A DNA stretch of 64,000 nt, taken from NCBI GenBank assembly GCA_947683425.1, contig CANTUQ010000055.1, positions 5,010,001 to 5,074,000 on the forward strand, given 5' to 3'. The notes under the pieces are model-generated. The model was not told the origin of the DNA. It did no database searches and saw only the letters and a list, made by a program, of their open reading frames with translations. This DNA comes from Excoecaria cochinchinensis (taxonomy: Eukaryota; Streptophyta; Magnoliopsida; Malpighiales; Euphorbiaceae). The stretch's first letter is position 1. Each line of letters starts with the position of its first letter. Positions 47,883 to 59,027 of the stretch are shown here, one piece after another. The position numbers were made by a program, and so were the translations under genes.

Positions 47883-48324
47883 GTTTGGGAGCTCTGTTTT
47901 GGATGTGTTTTGTTTGGGAGTTTTACTGCCCTATTCTCTTTGGATTATGTGTGTGTTGTGTCTTTATTTCTGGAGAATTTTTAGTGTTGAGTATATGTAA
48001 GTGCATGTGTATGCTTGAGTAGTGAAATTGGGTTTATATGTAGTGTTATGAACATGAATTGCATGTAATATTGAAGTGAATGAGTATGGTCTTTTTATGA
48101 ATTTCTGAGTTAGGGTAAATTGTAATTTGAATGTTTTGTGGTTTAATTCGCAGGTTGAATGTATTTCTTGTTAATAATTAGTGTATGATGTTTATAATTT
48201 GATTATGACATATTTTGGTATGCACATGAGTGCTGAGGTAAGAGTTTTTGCATGTTAGAGTGTTGTGGACACATTTGGTTTTGAAACAGAGTAGTGAAGT
48301 ACCGTTGTTGGGGGAAATTCTCGA

Positions 48325-48700
48325 ACTTTGTCGCGAGCGGGATGTACATCGCGATCGCGACAGAGCCAGGAATTCCTTCCTCTCTCATTACGCAAGATTT
48401 CAGAGAGGGGAAGTATTTTGTCAGAGCCGTGCAGGCCAGTACGACTCTGCAGCTAGGCTTGTGCACGAGTCATGCACCAAGGTACGACTCGTTCCAAGCA
48501 TTTGTGGCCAGCACGAGTCGTGCACCATCACACGACTCGTGCCAACTTGTGTAGCTGTCGTGAGTCATGCATCATGATAGTCTCTGCTTGTTCATCATGA
48601 GTCATGCTCCCCGACACGACTCGTGACAACTCCACTAGCCAGTGCCGTTTAGCGGCTACTGTAGCCAGCGCGATGCAAGTCGAGATCGCGACAGTGAGCT
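48325..48700 (+). repeat. Palindrome cassette, gag-only element 3' LTR
   Basis: TCGCGATCGCGACAGAG-type words at the borders and CACGAGTCGTGCACC-type words inside, parallel to the 5' LTR copy but with several units changed or shortened. Confidence 0.85.
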
Positions 48701-48930
48701 TCTCCTGCTTGATTCTGTTTTGCCTGAAGCGTTTTCTTCTCTCTTTCTTTATATGCTTTTCCAGTATTGTATAAGTTATGTTTTGTATTTTATATAAGTG
48801 TGTACTGATGTTCTAGAGTTGTGGAAATAATTAATGGTATGCTAGTGTTTTGGATACTTGCTTTGGCATTGTTTAGTGATAAATGTTAAGAGTGAGTGAG
48901 TTGAGCCTGAAGTGTCATAGTAGTGGATAG

Positions 48931-49429
48931 ATAAGCATGCTTATAAAGGGATAGTGAGTGCAGCTGCCTATGTTAGCCCCGTTTGGGCCTTGCGATGACC
49001 CAGCTTAGGGTCTTAGTGATTAGTGATATTGTCGAGGCTTCGGTCTCCACTTTGACACTGTTTTCAGTGTCCCCTATAGTGTAGTGTTCCCGTATCCACA
49101 GCAAATGAAATTCAAGCTATTATGTGATATTCAGTATTTATGATAAGTGAAGTGTTATGTATATTTGAGTGATTCCGATTTAGTGAGATGATGTATATAT
49201 ATCTATCAATGAATTCTCATTACTTATTGGTCTAGTGTATTGAATTGTATTTAGCGTTGTTATGTTAATTGCATGAATGTATAGTGATTATGTTTTGTGC
49301 ATGTTGACTGCTGCTATTATTAGTGGTCTCGATAAGTGATGCTTATTTACATGTTTTAACATGATTTTACTTGTATATTGTCTAGTGCTCCTTTGTCTCT
49401 GTCCCTCCCCACTAAGCGTTATCGCTTAG
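48931..49429 (+). other. Hairpin-chain module of the family A 3' LTR
   Basis: Perfect palindrome ATAAGCATGCTTAT (48931-48944), then GCAGCTGC, and hairpin CTAAGCG-TTAT-CGCTTAG (49412-49429). Confidence 0.75.
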
Positions 49430-49770
49430 CACGGGTTGTTTTCTTGTGTAGGTGGCGGGATTTTTGTTCCGTTCGAGTGGCACATCTGCAGGTTGGCCAC
49501 ATAGGAGTAGAGTTTGTTTTATTTTGTACTCCTCCTGTATTCTTTTTGTATATCTTTTTATTATTGTATATATATAAATTTCTATATTTATAGTATATGT
49601 AAATATAAAGGGTTTCTGATGTGATTTTTGGATATTGTATATAATTATACTTTGTTTATACATGTTTTTATTATTGTTGTTGTATGCTTTCATTGAGATG
49701 TATGCATGTGTGTGAGTGAGTGTAGTGTAGCGCTCCAGTATCCTTCCAACGGGGGTATCGGGGTGTTACA

Positions 49771-51671
49771 TATATCCTGCACTAGATTTCACTACCAGAC
49801 AACTACTAAGGGCAATATGTTATCAAATTACGCATAAATATCACATTATTTTCGCATACACAATTCGGCCAACATCTCATATTCACTTGTAATTTTATAT
49901 ATACTCTTATTCATCCACTATTAACCATATTAAGCCATTATTTATCAATACTTGTCAAAACACACACTTTAAACCTCATACATACAATTCGGCCAAAGCA
50001 TCCAATTTTTATACCATGCACTTTAATTCCATTTAACCACTCAATCATACTCTTTACATGTTACACATACCATAAACACCATTGACATGCCATAATTCAT
50101 TATATATCTCAATTAAACCCTTAGTTAACCATTCGGCCAAAGGGTTAAATTTCCATTATGTTAACTTTAATTTCATTTATCCCCTTAATCATCCTCTCTA
50201 CATGTTATAAATACCAATTACAAACCATATTACATCACATATCCCATTAATTCCCTTAATAATCCATTCGGCCAAGCTTATATAAATTCGTTAAGTTTGT
50301 TTTTCGATATTTTAACTATTCCATTGTATAGTACACATGCTATACACATTATAACCATCATTTATATGCCATTAAACTCATATATACATTATTAATTTCT
50401 TAAGTATCCATTCAGCTAACATTAGGGATTTGATGCTAATTTGTTTTAATTTAATCTATGCATGTTTATACACTAATTTAAGCCCACTAATCATGATCAT
50501 CAAGTTAGATTTAATTAATCATGCCTAAATTACTCACTTATACTTAAACATAACCTAATATTCAACTTAAAACAATGGAAATAACAGGATTTTGTAACCA
50601 TAAACATCAAATTCTTGCTCTACACTCCCTTAAGCTTCCTTTTCTTTCACTTTGGCTTGAGAAAACTCCTCCTTACCTTGATAACCTACCATGGCCGAAT
50701 ACAAATATCCACATAACATCAAAACCATGCTTTCTCTTTGCAAAATAACATCATAATTGAACTCTATACCCTTGAAAACCCCCATAGGAACCAATAAACT
50801 TAATTAAAAACACCCAAATCTCTTACCTCAAATCATGACCTTAACCTTGTACCCTTAGTTTTTCCCACTTCCAATGCTTCAAATGGACTCCAAATTTGAT
50901 TTCCAGATTGTAGAGGAGCTAAAATTAATCTAAGAGGTTGGATTTTAGGGAGAAATGGGATGAGAGATGAAGAAAAGTGGAGGAAAGGAGGAAGAAACCA
51001 ATTCGATTTTGAGAGAAGAAAGAAAGGTAGTGGAGTGGCTGATTTATCTAGAGAAATCTAGCCATTTCCTTCCTTAAATAGTCCATAATTGAACCGAATC
51101 GGTCCAACCAAAGTGGTCCAACCGATTTACACCAAAATTTATGTTTTTCGATTCATTTTTACTTTTTCAAAGCATCTATATGTTCCTCACCTTGTTTTCA
51201 CTCCCAATAATTCCATTGTTATTAAAACATCAAAAATAGTCTCCCTGCAAAGTTTTAGCTCAATCGGGGTCCATTTGGGCACCGGTTCACTTAAATCGGT
51301 TCGATTCAACCACTTTTTGTTTTGACATAAAATCCAATTCTAATGCTATCAAAACTTATAGGAAATTATTTTATGCCTTTATACTTCCCACTATAAGCCC
51401 ATTAGATTTTAATAACTATATTTAAATGCTCAGTCAAACCTCGATTCAATTTGAACCGAACCGGAGGCCAACTTCAGAATTACTTTCGGAGGTTAATTTA
51501 ACTCTGTTTTCACTCCAGATTTCACCACTAGACTCCTGACGACCCACATATCATTTTCACCAAATTAGAATTTTTCGGTCAAAGGACGCCGAGCCAGTTG
51601 TGTGGCTACCCCATGGTTAACCACCCTTGAATTTCTATACCACAAACACACTTCTAGACCGGTATTTGGGC
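49771..51671 (-). mobile_element. LTR-like non-coding segment, probably minus strand, family not resolved
   Basis: No gene found. Read leftward it has a promoter-like zone with CCGATTCGGTT/GAACCGAACCGG inverted words (51090-51470), a weak TATTTAA near 51073, a pyrimidine-rich leader and good splice donors (GAG/GTAAGA near 50828, AAG/GTAAGG near 50690). Then ATTCGGCCAA words recur every 120-145 bp (plus-strand positions about 49868, 49986, 50131 and 50266). It is bounded by the LTR end at 49770 and the gag remnant at 51672. Confidence 0.5.
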
Positions 51672-51675
51672 CACT

Positions 51676-52640
51676 ATGGAGCTTTTGAAAAAGAGAGGAG
51701 CGGAAGAGTTCATTGGAACTTCTTTGGACCAATTAGACTTGGCTAAGTTCTGGTTAGAGAAGATCGATAGGATTCTGCAAGAGATTGGGTGTCCCCCAAA
51801 CCAGAAAGTGGCTTGTACGGTGTCACTTTTGTAAGGGACAGCGTACGATTGGTGGAAGCTTGTTCTTCGCAATCCCTTGAGACCGGCTGAGTTGACCTGG
51901 GAATTCTTTCTCTAAGAATTTGAAAAGAAGTATGTTACTAAGGCCTACCGGGAAGAGAAGTCGAAGGAGTTTATTAGTTTGAGGCAAAGGAATATGTCGG
52001 TCAGTGAATATGAGAAAGAGTTCAGTCGTTTAAGTAAGTACGTGCTGAATGTGTTATTGACGGAGGATTTCAAGTGTCAAAATTTTGAAGATGGTTTGAG
52101 GGAAGTGATTAGGGGACCTTTATCAGCAATGGCGGTTATGCAGCCAGTGGGTTATTACCAGTTAGTTGCAGTGGCAATGAAGCTAGCAGAGTTAGAATTG
52201 GCAAAGCAAATAATAGAGTAAAAGAGGAAAACCCCGAATAGTGGGGCAGTCGGAAACAAGAAAGCTCAGGGAGTTCCTAGTGGGCAACGAGCTAGAGGGT
52301 CGGTTCAAGCGCCATCAGAGGTCGAAAGTGTAGCACCGATCCCTAGTGGAGGAAGTTTAATACCCGAGTGTGAGCACAATTCAAAGCATCATTGGGATCC
52401 GTGCTAAAAGCTTACCGGAGCATGCATCAAGTGTGGTAGCATGGAGGACATGCTTGCCAATTGTCTGGAACGAAAAGAGAGCAAGGAGTAGCTCGAGAGT
52501 AGAGTAAGTGGAGAAAGGTCTAGTGTGGCAAGAAGTGGTAGAGGAAGGAATAGAGCTCCTCAAGTGCCATCGAACACCATGGAACATCTAGCGACTGCTA
52601 GTGGTTTTGCTCGGGTATATGCCGTGTTACAGGAAGAAGC
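51676..52640 (+). pseudogene. gag: Decayed gag of the second gag-only element
   Basis: Homologous to the gag at 45990-47093 (ELLKKRGAEEFIGTSLDQLD, AYDWWKLVLRNP, YEKEFSRLSKYV, FEDGLREVIRGPLSAMAVMQ). At least five in-frame stops. Both zinc knuckles are damaged: CEHNSKHHWDPC has lost its second cysteine, and CIKCGSMEDMLANC has aspartate in place of the ligand histidine. The N-terminal part is missing because similarity starts only at about 51676. Confidence 0.85.
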
Positions 52641-53063
52641 ATATGTGTAACACCCCCTTCCCATACGTAGGCGATCCCATCCGAGAAGGAGTGAGATGCC
52701 GTATGAGTAAAGGTGCCACCAAGCAAGTACAAAGTATAACATACATTCATTCATAACATACATTCAGAAAATACAGAATAATTAAAAACTTTACATGCAG
52801 AAAGCAAAAGCTGATCATACATTACTATAATAAACTATTACAATACTGATCTGATCAACGAGCTGATCTAAATAATATTACATATACAAAATATAGTTAC
52901 AAAAGCGGAAGCTGATACAAAACTGATACTGAGAGTTCTATACAAAAAGAATCATCACTGGTACAAAAATAGCCCTACACTAAAAACTCTTCTGTGTTGG
53001 CTTGATGACGGCGACTCTCATAAGGCAAAACTCCTTCCGCACCTGCACGGGTAACACACCGTG

Positions 53064-53580
53064 CTAAGCGATAAACGCTTAGTGGGGAAACACACATAAA
53101 TTATGGACGGCCATTCACAATGGTCGCCAAAACATGTCACATTCAGAATGGCAATATGCAAAGGTTAGCACGATACATATAAACGTATTCACGTATAAAG
53201 GCCATACAGTCAATATCTCACAATCATATTCATTACAGAATAATCCAGCATGTGTTTCATCAGTAACTCATTCAGGAATTCCATATGGTAGTCAAATCAG
53301 ATCAGAACAATTCTAATTAACGAATAAAGAACACCTGCTGACTCTAGACAGTGGATAACGAGTGTACTGAAGGTACCTTACGGGTACGAATCGAATACTG
53401 AGGGTACCTCACAGGTACAAATCAAATATTATATCATTTATCAAAGCATGTTATTTATATACTGAGGGAATCTTAAACAAGATTCTATATTGATGGGTTC
53501 GCGAGGAACCAAACGGGGACCTGATCGGAGTCCAAACTGAACTGAGGGCTGCAGCTAAAGACTCTATTAGGCATGCCTAA
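53064..53580 (-). other. Hairpin-chain module of the minus-strand solo LTR
   Basis: Plus strand: CTAAGCG/CGCTTAG (53064-53082), CCATT-CAC-AATGG (53111-53123), GGTACC-type pairs near 53375 and 53410, GAATCTT/AAGATTC (near 53468), GGTTCGCGAGGAACC (53496-53510) and TTAGGCATGCCTAA (53567-53580). GGTTC/GAACC replaces GGATC/GATCC of other copies with both arms changed. Confidence 0.8.
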
Positions 53581-53804
53581 CTATCCACTTACTCGACTCT
53601 AGCAGGTTATGCGACATTCAGATCACATTTCAGAGTACAGAATATAATTCATCAGAAAATCATGGTATCACGCATATCGAAGCATCAAACAGTAAGACAT
53701 GCATCATACAACAGTAAAGTCCATTCAGAAGAAATATCAAATTCATTTCTGAGTTAAAAACTAGGAAATTTCGGAAAAATGAGCTGAACGGAGAAACGGG
53801 CGAG

Positions 53805-54185
53805 AATGGCTGGTCACGAGGCGTGACTGGCCTCCCCAACAGGCAGGTCACGCGACGTGACCGAAGGTCACGCGACGTGACTTGCTTGTTCCTCACCGGT
53901 CACGTTGCGTGATCTTCACAAATCACGCAACGTTCTCGCAGGTCACGGCGTGACTGGACGTCACGTCTCGTGACGTGCTACTCTCCTCGCAGATCACGTC
54001 GCGTGATCTCGCAGATCACGCAACGTCTTCGCAGGTCGCACGACGTGACCGAGGATCACGTCGCGTGACTTGCTTGTTCTTCAGCTGGTCACGCGACTGG
54101 CTTCTCAGCAGGCAGGTCACGGCGTGACCGAGGGTCACGCGACGTGACTTGCCTTCTTCCGTAGCGAGTCACGCGACGAAGAACA
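53805..54185 (-). repeat. Palindrome cassette of the minus-strand solo LTR
   Basis: Many GGTCACGCGACGTGACC, GATCACGTCGCGTGATC and CACGTCTCGTGACG words, strongly CpG-rich. Confidence 0.9.
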
Positions 54186-55044
54186 GTACTACGATTTTCC
54201 AGAATTTCCAAAATTTCCAGAACAGAGAATTCAATCCCAATTTTATTTAAAACCATACAAACCTGTTCTTACCTTCCAGAAATCATCTCAAACCATAGGC
54301 AACAATTATACAACTCAATTCATTAACTAATTAACCAAATCAAATCAAGAACATATGCATTCAAACTTACAAGAACATAAACCCTAGAATTTTACAGTAA
54401 ATTCAAAATCACACAATTTCACAAATAAACATTCCCAAACCAGGATTCTAAGCTTCTAACACTTAGTCCCACTGCTCCGAGCAACCTCTTTGCCTTTGGG
54501 ATCGCGTGGAGCCTCAGCTAGAACACAAACACAGTAATGAACATCAACATGCAACCTTAAATCAAAACTCAACCTAAAGAAGAAGATGAAGATGTAAAGT
54601 TACAGTAACACAAAGACAAAGACATACACTTACCAAGCTAGGAGTAAGAGTGACCAATTTCCACAACCACACTTATGTAACAGATAGCAAGTAGTAATTA
54701 GGAGAGGGAAAAGGAAGAAGAAGATGAAGGTTGAAGGGAAAACGTGAATCTGATTTCCTTTCACTCTTCCTTCATTTCTTTCTTTATTTTCCTTAACCTA
54801 ATACACATGTTCTTTTCTTGGTGGTGGAACTTACTCACTCACACCCTAACTCCACACACAACACTCACACATAATGTATTCCTAATTAAAACACCCTACA
54901 ATGGTATGCTCTAATGTACACAATTAATTCCTAACTAATTCACACACTAATGTCATGTATGCACCCACATAATAATAAACCCCAAAATCATTCATTTTAC
55001 TGAAATACCCTTATGACATACTGAACACATGCGAATGCTTACAC

Positions 55045-55075
55045 ATACAGACAGACAGATAGACAGACAGACAGG
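55045..55075 (+). repeat. (ACAG/ATAG)n microsatellite near the LTR edge
   Basis: A run of AGACAGACAGATAGACAG-type tetranucleotides close to the outer end of the solo LTR. Confidence 0.85.
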
Positions 55076-55113
55076 CTCATTCTACTAGGGGGCAAATGGG
55101 GTGTGACAATATG

Positions 55114-55256
55114 AGCCCGCACGTCCTTCCGGTAAGTTGTAATTGTAATATATATATATATATATATTTCAGAGATAAGTTATTGATTTGGTAATTGGGT
55201 TGCATGTTTGCTAGCATGAAAATTTTGAGGACGAAATTTCTTAAGGGGGAGAGAAT
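55114..55256 (+). other. Interior end and polypurine tract of the second gag-only element
   Basis: Contains a TA dinucleotide run (55146-55168), the gypsy 3' motif around TTTGAGGACGAAATTTC and the tract AAGGGGGAGAGAAT (55243-55256) before the LTR. Confidence 0.85.
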
Positions 55257-55708
55257 TGTAATAACCCAAAAAGGGGCCTAGTAGGAATTGCATGGTTAAT
55301 TGAGTAATTAAGGGTATAATTGTAATTAGACAAGTATAAGATTAAATTAATTAAGGACTAAATTGAAGATAAAAATAAAGTTAAGGAAGGAAATAATTGT
55401 TTTAGTGAGTGAAGGAGATTTAACCAAGGACTAATGAGTTTTAAGCCAAGGAATTAAAAGTATGACCTATGGGAGGAGGACACCTAAGTAAAGGTTGGTG
55501 GGAGCATTAATTGAGAAAAGAAAGAAAAGAGCAGAGAGAGGGAAAGCCCAAAACTCAGATTTTCCCACGTCTCTCTCTCTTTTCTTTGCATTTCCATTTT
55601 CTCTTCTTTCTTCCTCTTCCGTGCTCCAGGCCTCTCAATTTCTTAGGTTATTCTTCAAGGTTTGAGCTAGATTTGAGGTTTATGGGCTTTGGTTTTATTT
55701 TTGAAGAG

Positions 55709-55883
55709 GTAAGTTAGTTTGAACATTTGATTTGGTTCTTTTCCTTCTTCCTATTTTTTTGGATTTTGGGTTTTGTTGGTTCTGAGTTTGTTGGGTTGTT
55801 TTGCAAGCTGCTGAGAAGAGAATAGAGAAAGGAAAAGAGAAGGTTTGAGTGAAGGGGGGCTGGATTTCTAAAACTTCTTAAAG
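55709..55883 (+). other. Predicted leader intron, short LTR
   Basis: Donor TGAAGAG/GTAAGTTA, acceptor TTAAAG/GTTTGGGAG, 175 nt. Confidence 0.5.
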
Positions 55884-56389
55884 GTTTGGGAGTTGTGTTT
55901 TGTAAGAGTTGGAAAAAATTGTGTAAATGCTTGTTTGAGTTGAGCTTTGATAAATGTATGAATTATTAGAGTTATTTTGGAACTTTTATGTTACAAAGTG
56001 AATTTACATGAGCTTTGAATAAATTTCTAGGTTTTATGTTTGATTGTCGTAATTGTGTTTTCTTGCCTAATTTTTTATTTAGAATTAGCGTATTTGAGAG
56101 TAGCATGATTATTAGTAAGTTTAGTGTGTTGTGGTTATTATTGAGATTAAGATACCAATATGTGTATATATATATCAATTTTGTTAGTGGTAGCGTTCTG
56201 TTTTTGGTATTTTGTTTTAAAGATTGTTTTGATCAAGTGAGTTGTGTATGTTGTTATTGACATATTATTGGCATGAATATAGTATATTATCGCATATGAT
56301 TTCCTTATGCCTATATCATGATTTTATGTTCATGTATTTGATCTTTTTGTGACTTCACTTGAAGTCCTTTGTTTCTATTTTCTCCCCAT

Positions 56390-56403
56390 TGAGCCTTCGC
56401 TCA
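56390..56403 (+). other. Terminal LTR hairpin, compensated variant
   Basis: TGAGC-CTTC-GCTCA after CCCCAT, in the same place before a GCACGGG word. Relative to TAAGC/GCTTA, an A:T pair became G:C on both arms. Confidence 0.75.
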
Positions 56404-56722
56404 GCACGGGTGTTTTTCTCGTGTAGGTTGCAGGTTCGGTTTTAGAGTCGGGCATCTGCAGGTCGGCCACTAGGAGTTTGTTAAAGTTCTTTTATTTTTG
56501 TTGTGTATATCTTTTTGTAAGGATTAAGATCTATAAATGTATATAGTTTTTATTTTGTATCAAGTAATTTTTGTATTCATATATCTAAAGATCTTGTTGT
56601 GCATGAATATTTGGTATATATATATATATATATATATGTTATTTTGCTTCCGCTTTTGTATGCATTTTTGGTTTTCGTGTGTGGTAACCCGATATCCTCC
56701 TGAGGGGTTTTGGGGTGTTACG

Positions 56723-58178
56723 AAAAAAGCAAAGAAAAAGAAGTTCAAGAAGAGTAGATCAAGAAGTCAAGGTTAGTGGTTACAAAATCTAACCATTTCC
56801 ATTATTTTAGGTTGATTTTAAGTTATGTTTTAATGGTAACTATGTGAATAATGTATGTTTAATTGAAATAAATGTTATAAACGTGCTTTAGGATGATAGA
56901 AATAATGAATTGAAGGGTTGAATGAAGAAGAAATAAATTGTAAGGTAAAACGTTAGGGTTGGCCGAATGGTATACAAAGAAAAATTAGGGTATATTTTTG
57001 GTATATATATGAATTAATGGTGTATACATGAAATTTAAGGTGTGAATTAACCTAAATAGTGATAAAGGTGTGAAAAAGAAATATTTAAGATGAATATCTA
57101 ATGTTGGTCGAATGGTTAAGGTAGGAATTTTAATCCATAACTTTGTTATTTGTTAAATATAATGGCATAAAATGAAAGTAGGGCAAAAATTGAGTGTATG
57201 GTAATTTATTTGGAATTTATTATGCATGAATGAATATTTTGGGTTAAATTAGTATGTTATATTTATGTTGAAAATTAAGCTAAATGTGAAATTTTAATTG
57301 AATTATACCATGGATGGTTATAAAATCATATTAGTAGTGGAATAAAGCTAGTTTAGTAAGAAAAAAATGCATTATGTTAAATCTTGTTATGTTGGCATAA
57401 TGGTATACTATACTAAATTAATGTAATAATTTATTTGGTTTGCCCTTAGTAATAGTCTGGTAGCTAAATCTAGTTCAGGATATACTAGCCATAGGGACAG
57501 TAAAAACAGCAGTGTGAGTCATGGTGACTCATTATTAGTAGGCCAATTACGGTCTACAAAATGAATGAATGTTAAAAATGTCAAATGTATTGAAATGTAA
57601 ATGTATAAGTGGTGCTATGGGATCACTTTGGAATGATGTGGATCTGTGGGGTCCATATCCCGTATATCCGGTTCGGAGATTTCTACTGGATCGATATTAG
57701 GGGAAAAATAGTAAAAATAACTAAACAAGGATTAATGTGTGAAAAGAAATGAGAAAAAGGGACTAAAATGAAATAAATTATGAAGTTTTAGGGACTAATT
57801 AGTTAAAATTTGTAGTTAATATGTCAATTAAGACTAAATAAAAGGAAATGGAATTTAATTTGTAAAAATATTGAACTAGTATTCATTTGAGGACTAAAAT
57901 GTAATTTGCCATAATGACAATTAAATAAGGACTAAATGTTAATTTGTAGGATAAGTAAGGGATTAATAAAGGAATTTTAGTTAATAATGGCATTTTAGTA
58001 AATAAAAGCAAAGAAAAGGGTAAAATCAAAATTTAATGGAATTTAAAGGATTTAATGGTAGTTAGACTTTAAAGTATTATAATTAATGATTTAGAAGATA
58101 ATAGATTATTAAGGTGGGAAATTGTTGATTAATTAATTACATAAATTTGTTAGTTAATAAATAAAATTAACTAAGTTA

Positions 58179-58260
<82 letters not shown>

Positions 58261-59027
58261 TAATTATGTAATGAATAAATTAGATAAATGAGATTTATAA
58301 GCAATTGAAATATAAAGACAGCTAGGGATTAAATGTACAAAAATAGAGTCTGTTCAACTTAGAATTTGAAGATTTGAATATTTTATTGTTAATTAAATAC
58401 AAAATTAGTTAATGGAAATCCTTAGATTTGTAACCACCACTCAGCATATTTAATGCTCAGCACGTAGTTTTTGTTTACTGCGTGTAGGTATGGACTTGGA
58501 GCTACAGCAAGCATACTACTTTTTGAGAGCTGTTGGACAGAGACTATGCAAAGACATTTTGTAGGCTTAAGTTATGGCATGTATATGCATATATGTGGAT
58601 GATATAAATTATGGTTTACGTATTTATGGTTTGTATTTGGACATTATATTTTATGGATGTTGTGAGACTGGTTATGTTGGATGGGTGATGAGGATAGGAT
58701 TTATATTGTTGTTGTGCCCCGTGTGGGGCTGTGGTTTGTTGATTTGCAGGTTGAGCAGATTAATAATATAGCCGTTATGCTGTCAAAATTTTATTGATTT
58801 GAATAGTAAATTGGACTGTTATAGGTCATCAGCCATTATGTTATGAATCTATATTTAGAATATGTAAAGTATAGCCAAAAGGGATTGTTTGTTCTAATAA
58901 GCGATAGATAAGGAATTAAATGATTAAGCGAAGCAAATTTACCCGCATTCCTGCAATAACAATTTAATTAGTGACTGTTATCTCCACTAAACGTACGTTA
59001 AGAAATGTTGTATAAGGGTGTTACACG
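56723..59027 (+). mobile_element. LTR-like segment, family not resolved, plus strand
   Basis: Non-coding and AT-rich. It contains TTGGCCGAATGG-type words (about 56960 and 57105), a diverged hairpin GCATATTTAATGC in the usual context (58438-58462, followed by GCACG and GTGTAGG) and an LTR-like end AAGGGTGTTACA at 59027. Its beginning is missing. Confidence 0.55.
58180..58258 (+). repeat. (TAA)n microsatellite, about 26 units
   Basis: Almost perfect AAT/TAA trinucleotide run. Confidence 0.97.

Larger units (their letters stand above)
34472..49770 (+). mobile_element. Gag-only (TR-GAG-like) LTR retrotransposon, 5' LTR split by Ogre-2
   Basis: Parts: 5' LTR 34472-36492 and 45717-45878, PBS, gag 45990-47090, polypurine tract and 3' LTR 47270-49770. 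The two 5' LTR pieces together cover most of the 3' LTR. About 168 bp of the LTR start and about 150 bp at the Ogre-2 junction are missing. Only 176 bp separate gag from the polypurine tract, so no pol was ever in this copy's recognisable structure. This fits the published class of gag-only terminal-repeat retrotransposons. Confidence 0.8.
47270..49770 (+). mobile_element. 3' LTR of the gag-only element (family A, complete)
   Basis: 2501 bp, TGTAACAACCC to GGGGTGTTACA. Reference copy for family A: intron 47694-47882, cassette 48325-48700, palindrome ATAAGCATGCTTAT (48931-48944), hairpin 49412-49429. Confidence 0.93.
52646..55108 (-). mobile_element. Solo LTR, minus strand, with perfect ATATG target duplication
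   Basis: 2463 bp; plus-strand ends TGTAACACCCCC and GGGGTGTGACA. ATATG at 52641-52645 and 55109-55113. It splits the gag remnant. Same LTR family as 61689-64000. Donor TTG/GTAAGTG at 54633 on the minus strand, but the acceptor AG before GTTTGGGA is mutated to TG. Confidence 0.93.
51672..56722 (+). mobile_element. Second gag-only element, 5' truncated, carrying a solo LTR
   Basis: Broken gag (51676-52640), interruption by the LTR at 52646-55108, end of the interior (55114-55256) and a short 3' LTR (55257-56722). As in the first gag-only element, gag is followed within a few hundred bases by the polypurine tract, with no pol. Confidence 0.78.
55257..56722 (+). mobile_element. 3' LTR of the second gag-only element, short form
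   Basis: About 1.47 kb, starting TGTAATAACCC and ending GGGGTGTTAC (last base altered). It has the leader intron (55709-55883, acceptor AAAG/GTTTGGGAG) and the hairpin TGAGC-CTTC-GCTCA (56390-56403). It lacks the palindrome cassette and most of the hairpin chain, which explains its shorter length. Confidence 0.85.
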
